From NCBI GenBank assembly GCA_049487715.1, contig CP150550.1, forward strand, positions 186,001-250,000: a stretch of 64,000 nt of DNA, written 5' to 3'. A program made the position numbers and the translations under genes. The DNA is from Pycnococcus provasolii. Its lineage: Eukaryota > Chlorophyta > Pseudoscourfieldiophyceae > Pseudoscourfieldiales. The notes under the pieces were generated by a model that saw only the letters and a program-made list of their open reading frames with translations, had not been told where the DNA came from and ran no database searches. Numbering within the stretch: the first letter of the stretch is position 1; every line of letters begins with the position of its first letter. Positions 63,107-64,000 of the stretch are shown here, one piece after another.

Positions 63107-63452
63107 TCATTCACATGTTATTATTACTATAGATTTTTTACACGTCCTTTCCCTTTGTAGATTTAGGTCCATAAAGGCATCGGCGAACACATCCTCGTCG
63201 TCTGCCCCGCTAAATTCAATCTGAAACGATGACGAAGCTTGCTGATTTGGACTCGTTGCGTAGCTATTCCGCAGAAGACGGTAAGTCGGTACGCGGTACC
63301 GGACGACTTTCCGATGACATCACGGCGAGGCGCGTAGACTCCAACGCCGGCTCGTCGAGGGCGCACGCAACAATTTGCGTGGCGGTTTCGTCGTCGAAGT
63401 TTGTCGCGGCGATGAGAGCCTGCTCAAGAGCTCTCTTGGTGGTCGACGGGGG
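63107..63452 (-). pseudogene. Possible broken coding fragment
   Basis: A minus-strand frame reads KRALEQALIAATNFDDE, TATQIVACALDEPALES and stops at TAG 63264. One frame over it continues FQIEFSGADDEDVFADAFMD to TGA 63107. The composition is protein-like but no family is recognised, and the upstream end is closed by a stop. A decayed gene or element piece. Confidence 0.3.
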
Positions 63453-63812
63453 ATCTCACAATACCCCGTAAATAGTATGACTATTCCCCGTTCCGGGTAC
63501 GGGGACCCCGTATTCCATACACTGAACATGAGATCTGCACCGGTGACCGGTACCGTTGTTGCTTCTTTCCGCCACCATCATGGTACGTGAAGCGACCTTC
63601 AGCCGTCACCTTCGTGGCGAACGCGTGGCACTCATCTCGCGTTCCACTGAAAATTGGGTGCTTCGAATATTGGTTGAATAACCTACGCTTCCACCTCCCT
63701 CTTCCACAACCTCCTATCCGGCGGATCCGGACGACCGGCGGTGCCAAGGTAGTAGTAGCCGGCCACGTCTTCCAAGACATCCTCGTGACTCGCGACGATC
63801 AAATGTCGTACT
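63453..63812. other. Non-coding stretch before retroelement relic
   Basis: Short palindromic GTACGGGGACCCCGTA and CCGGTGACCGGTACCG motifs occur at 63480-63555. No gene is supported. Confidence 0.4.
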
Positions 63813-63941
63813 CTTGTGCACCCTTACGTATGGGGGCGGCCGATCAAGCTGATCACGGATCACCAACCGTTGGTATCCACCACCCGCTCTCACCCAGGTT
63901 GCGACGCCGTCAACAGTCGGTGGATCGACATGATGTTTTAA
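63813..63941 (+). mobile_element. Ty3/gypsy RNase H relic
   Basis: The plus strand encodes YVWGRPIKLITDHQPLVS and later NSRWIDMMF before a stop. The LITDHQPL block and a following R-W are diagnostic of the RNase H that follows Ty3/gypsy reverse transcriptase. The upstream catalytic segments are not in frame. A second degenerate fragment of the same superfamily as the integrase relic at 1698-1865. Confidence 0.75.
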
Positions 63942-64000
63942 GCCACTGTCTTCTGCTTGAGATAGCCGCCCTTCTCCGCGTTTGCTACGAGAGCGCGTTG

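Noticed and set aside
1-64000. tRNA, rRNA or CRISPR features
   Set aside because: No T-loop/anticodon arrangement, rRNA core or regularly spaced repeat array was found by eye; a tRNAscan-SE run would settle tRNAs.

Overview
This window is nuclear DNA from a compact eukaryotic genome, most likely a photosynthetic protist of the green-algal (prasinophyte-like) kind. The evidence is a plant-type gamma-tocopherol methyltransferase, a plant-type ubiquitin-like-domain PI4-kinase gamma, nucleoporins, SUMO E2, PIEZO, a selenoprotein, GT-AG introns with a TACTAAC branch point, and Ty3/gypsy relics. Genus cannot be set from the sequence alone. Genes are dense (about 24 in 64 kb), mostly single-exon, and lie on both strands as divergent or convergent pairs with short spacers.

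Layout. 1-1.6 kb: Aladin-type nucleoporin, cut by the window edge. 1.6-2.7 kb: transposon relics. 2.7-6.6 kb: adenylyl cyclase of the soluble type (two cyclase domains plus AAA ATPase) with a predicted acylated N-terminus. 6.7-7.8 kb: tandem hot-dog thioesterase. 8.1-11.0 kb: NUP98. 11.4-14.0 kb: PIF1 helicase with an RNase-H1-type hybrid-binding domain, split by one base. 15.4-18.2 kb: PI4K gamma. 18.8-19.3 kb: UBC9. 19.5-21.0 kb: mTERF. 21.2-22.3 kb: alpha/beta hydrolase with SAP tail. 22.5-23.6 kb: VTE4 with an intron. 23.6-26.6 kb: two low-complexity acidic proteins. 26.8-28.9 kb: single-pass membrane protein. 29.3-30.8 kb: Ttd14-like NTPase. 31.0-32.1 kb: EF-hand protein. 32.8-34.7 kb: M20 peptidase. 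34.8-37.6 kb: SMUBP2-like helicase. 37.8-39.1 kb: MFS transporter. 39.5-40.8 kb: membrane PAN-cyclophilin. 41.1-42.8 kb: FKBP15-like protein. 43.5-52.7 kb: PIEZO channel. 53.6-55.2 kb: A20-type OTU deubiquitinase. 55.4-58.9 kb: kinesin-like protein with a ruined motor. 60.4-60.9 kb: selenoprotein H with an in-frame TGA, an intron and a SECIS candidate. 61.6-63.1 kb: unrecognised gene. End: retroelement relics.

The most unusual signal is a dispersed repeat of up to about 100 bp present six times, always in the same orientation and always starting within about 20 bp of a stop codon; in two genes the repeat itself supplies the TGA. Several genes show single-base frame breaks at low-complexity tracts, which look like consensus errors or recent mutations.

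The genes do not form one pathway. Recurrent themes are nuclear pore (Aladin, NUP98), ubiquitin/SUMO (UBC9, OTU, UBL domains), nucleic-acid helicases (PIF1, SMUBP2) and membrane signalling (cyclase, PI4K, PIEZO, EF-hand).
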